A DNA stretch of 8,703 nucleotides from Desulfobulbaceae bacterium (lineage in GTDB: Bacteria; Desulfobacterota; Desulfobulbia; Desulfobulbales; Desulfocapsaceae), in the NCBI GenBank assembly GCA_027067035.1, contig JAMOMO010000320.1, positions 1-8,703 of the forward strand. The letters run 5' to 3'. Below are positions 6,678 to 8,703 of this stretch, piece after piece. The translations under genes and the position numbers were made by a program. Position 1 is the stretch's first letter, and every line of letters starts with the position of its first letter. The notes below the pieces were generated by a model, which was not told where the DNA came from, did not search any database, and saw only the letters and a list, made by a program, of their open reading frames with translations.

Positions 6678-8703
6678 ATGCGATACAAAGTCAGTGTATT
6701 TAAAATAATAATTGCCACATGTGTTTTTTTCAGTCTGGTCTCTTCGGGCGGGGCGCGGATTCCGGACAAGGGTTATGCCGAGACGCTAAAGGCGTTCAGC
6801 AGAGTGGCCTGTGAAGACGAAGATCTTTTTGACTATAACAAAGGTTTGATTCGTGCTCTCAGTTATACCAATAAACGTGCATTACGCGCCTTTGCTGAGA
6901 TTGATTCCATCCCGGCAGCTGATCTGGTGGATGCCATTCAGCGGCTGGTGACCGAGAAGATAAGCTTTGAGAACCTTCTCCTTCTGGAACGTTTTGTGAC
7001 TCTGGAAGGAGCCGATGCCTCCCTGGCCTGGCAGTTTCTGGATAAACTCGCCTCCCTGGGATATTCCCAGAGAAGGGTCATGAGTGCTTTTGAGCTGGTT
7101 GATGTGGTGACGGCGGCAGAGGTAATGGAGTATATGGCCCGTATCGAAAAGATGGGAGAACCTGCCGGGTGGGCCCTGAAGGCTTTTCTCCTTCTTCCGG
7201 GACAGAGCCGGGAAGGTGTTGCCCGGGCCATGGATATGGTGGCCCAGATGAACCAGAGGCAGCAGTGGGCCGCAGAGCAGTGCTGCAGAATTTCCGGAAT
7301 GAACGCCTATCACGCCATCGAAATCATGGATCTTATCGCAGATCTGTCACGGACGGATGCCTGGAATGCCCGGGGGCTGTATAAGCAGGATGTCACACCG
7401 GAGATGGCATTTTCCTGGACAAAGTACTATTTCAGTGAGAGCCAGCAGGATAAGGAGTGGCTCTTCTTTGCCCAGTCACCCGCTGATAAGGCTGTGCTTC
7501 TCAAGGGGCTGGCAGAGGCGTCAGATTATCTGACATGGAAGATTAACGACCTGCACTCCGTGACTGATCTCAGGGGACGGGAAATTTCTGCAGCAACGCT
7601 GAAGGCCAGCTCCACTGCCAGCCTGAAAACCCTGTGGAACCGTCTCGACTGGAAGGTTCGGGAGAAGTATAAAGATTCTTTTTACACCCCGCTGCAGGAG
7701 GGAAAGAAGGGTACTGCCATTGTGGCACTGCGCAAGGCAACAGCCCGGGCCCGTGTTCAGGTGGCCTATGATACCACCACGGTGAATATCTATATACTTC
7801 TCTCCAGGGGAAGCGAGCTCTACGACTCCTCATTTCGTGATATCCTGGTCCCTGTGCTCAAGGAGCGGATGGATAAACGTTTTGAAGCAAACCTTCTCCA
7901 CTTTCTCCTTGAAGTTGATCCGGAAAACAATCATGTCTCCGACTTTATCATCAGTCTGGCTCAGCGCGGTAAGCTGGCGCTCTTCTTTCCCGATGATCCG
8001 GTGGAACAGAATCAGGTGCTCGATCTTGTAATCCAGTCAGCCTTCCAGGATGAGAACAGCCTGATCCTTTTTTCAGCAACCTTCATGACCCTGCTGGAGA
8101 CCATTGAGCCGGATACCCGCAGCTATCTTATTGCACAGATGCTGTCGGCCATTCGTAAGAAAAATACCATATTCACCACCCAGTTACGGGTGATACTGCA
8201 GTACTATCTGGAATATTATTCGGAATTCGTGGGGGATGTGGATAAAATTCGTATCCGCATGATGATGTATGAGTACGGGGCAATTCCTCTCCAGTACTAT
8301 GCCCGAACTGCCTTTGAGGAGTGGAAAGCTGACGGCAGACTCTCAAGCCTCTCCGTCTTCCATGATGATGACGACGGCAGGCAGTCCTACCTTTCCAACT
8401 GCCGTTTTTTAAGCGATCAGGGGTATCGGCCGAGGTTGTCAGTGTCCTTTGACCTTGGTGCGTCTCAAACGGTGCTTTCCAGGGGGGCGGAACTGATGAG
8501 ATCCTACGGGGCAAAGCCGACAGCAACCCTGTCTGCCCTGTTTCGGTTGCAGTCCCGCAATCCGCTGGTGGTGGACTGGGTAAAAACCGTCAACTCCATC
8601 GAGATTTCCCATTCCGTCTATCTCTTTCAGGGCGAGGCACTGCAGAGGGAGCTGCTGCGGCAGTTTCTCACAGGCGGTCATGAGATGTTTGCTCAGCGGG
8701 GTC
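6678..8703 (+). CDS. Large exported helical protein of unknown function (3' end outside window)
   Basis: From the ATG at 6678 the frame is open for 675 codons to the right edge with no stop; the upstream in-frame stop is TAG at 6618. The N-terminus MRYKVSVFKIIIATCVFFSL, then VSSGGA-RIPDKG, looks like a Sec signal peptide with cleavage after GGA (residue 26), so the product is probably periplasmic, outer-membrane associated or secreted. No second membrane helix is evident. Residues 30-555 are rich in Leu, Ala, Glu and aromatics, in short amphipathic helices such as SFENLLLLERFVTLEG and ASLAWQFLDKLASLG, resembling an alpha-solenoid or helical scaffold, though I saw no regular repeat. From about 556 the style shifts to alternating strand and helix, with the acidic cluster HDDDDG (562-567). 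I do not recognise the family. Codon use and GC resemble the neighbours. No good ribosome site precedes the start. It is divergent from the transporter operon. Confidence 0.85.
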   Translation, partial: MRYKVSVFKIIIATCVFFSLVSSGGARIPDKGYAETLKAFSRVACEDEDLFDYNKGLIRALSYTNKRALRAFAEIDSIPAADLVDAIQRLVTEKISFENLLLLERFVTLEGADASLAWQFLDKLASLGYSQRRVMSAFELVDVVTAAEVMEYMARIEKMGEPAGWALKAFLLLPGQSREGVARAMDMVAQMNQRQQWAAEQCCRISGMNAYHAIEIMDLIADLSRTDAWNARGLYKQDVTPEMAFSWTKYYFSESQQDKEWLFFAQSPADKAVLLKGLAEASDYLTWKINDLHSVTDLRGREISAATLKASSTASLKTLWNRLDWKVREKYKDSFYTPLQEGKKGTAIVALRKATARARVQVAYDTTTVNIYILLSRGSELYDSSFRDILVPVLKERMDKRFEANLLHFLLEVDPENNHVSDFIISLAQRGKLALFFPDDPVEQNQVLDLVIQSAFQDENSLILFSATFMTLLETIEPDTRSYLIAQMLSAIRKKNTIFTTQLRVILQYYLEYYSEFVGDVDKIRIRMMMYEYGAIPLQYYARTAFEEWKADGRLSSLSVFHDDDDGRQSYLSNCRFLSDQGYRPRLSVSFDLGASQTVLSRGAELMRSYGAKPTATLSALFRLQSRNPLVVDWVKTVNSIEISHSVYLFQGEALQRELLRQFLTGGHEMFAQRG

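Noticed and set aside
6882..8681. Several minus-strand open frames (for example 6882-7313, 7570-7833, 8173-8526, 8439-8681)
   Set aside because: All lie opposite the uninterrupted 675-codon plus-strand frame with a signal peptide and consistent protein-like composition; they are shadows.

Overview
The window looks like a chromosomal stretch of a Gram-negative, probably anaerobic or microaerobic, motile bacterium. Base composition is about half GC. The mix of genes would suit a Desulfobacterota relative (Desulfobulbales-like): a nitrate/nitrite-type chemoreceptor, a rubrerythrin-like protein, a PilZ protein and two proteins with export signals. That placement is an inference from gene content and protein style; no marker gene is present. 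There are no RNA genes, insertion sequences, integrases, CRISPR arrays or long repeats, and nothing suggests recent transfer.

Layout, left to right. (1) Positions 1-327, minus strand: a PilZ-domain protein with both c-di-GMP-binding motifs, cut by the left edge of the window, with a good sigma70-type promoter at 385-412. (2) A divergent intergenic region of about 207 bp carrying overlapping inverted repeats (468-497). (3) 535-2784, plus strand: a YyaL/SPATA20-type thioredoxin-domain protein (DUF255 plus a six-hairpin-like C-terminal region) with an apparent signal peptide. (4) 2806-4851, minus strand, convergent with gene 3 and only 21 bp away: a methyl-accepting chemotaxis protein with a periplasmic NIT domain, HAMP and a signalling domain. 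(5) About 250 bp without a gene, holding the chemoreceptor promoter. (6) 5103-5636 and 5629-6522, minus strand: a two-gene operon of an EamA/DMT-type membrane transporter followed, with overlapping ends, by a rubrerythrin-like protein whose diiron ligands are mostly replaced. (7) A 155-bp divergent region with a stem-loop. (8) 6678 to the right edge, plus strand: at least 675 codons of an exported, mostly helical protein of unknown function, cut by the window end.

The genes do not form one pathway. Two themes recur: signalling and motility (PilZ and the chemoreceptor) and redox or cell-envelope proteins (exported thioredoxin-like protein, rubrerythrin-like protein). The items most worth following are the large unknown secreted protein at the right edge, the rubrerythrin-like protein that keeps its rubredoxin cysteines but has lost most diiron ligands, and the apparent export of a YyaL-type protein. 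I did not find a clear new multi-gene system.
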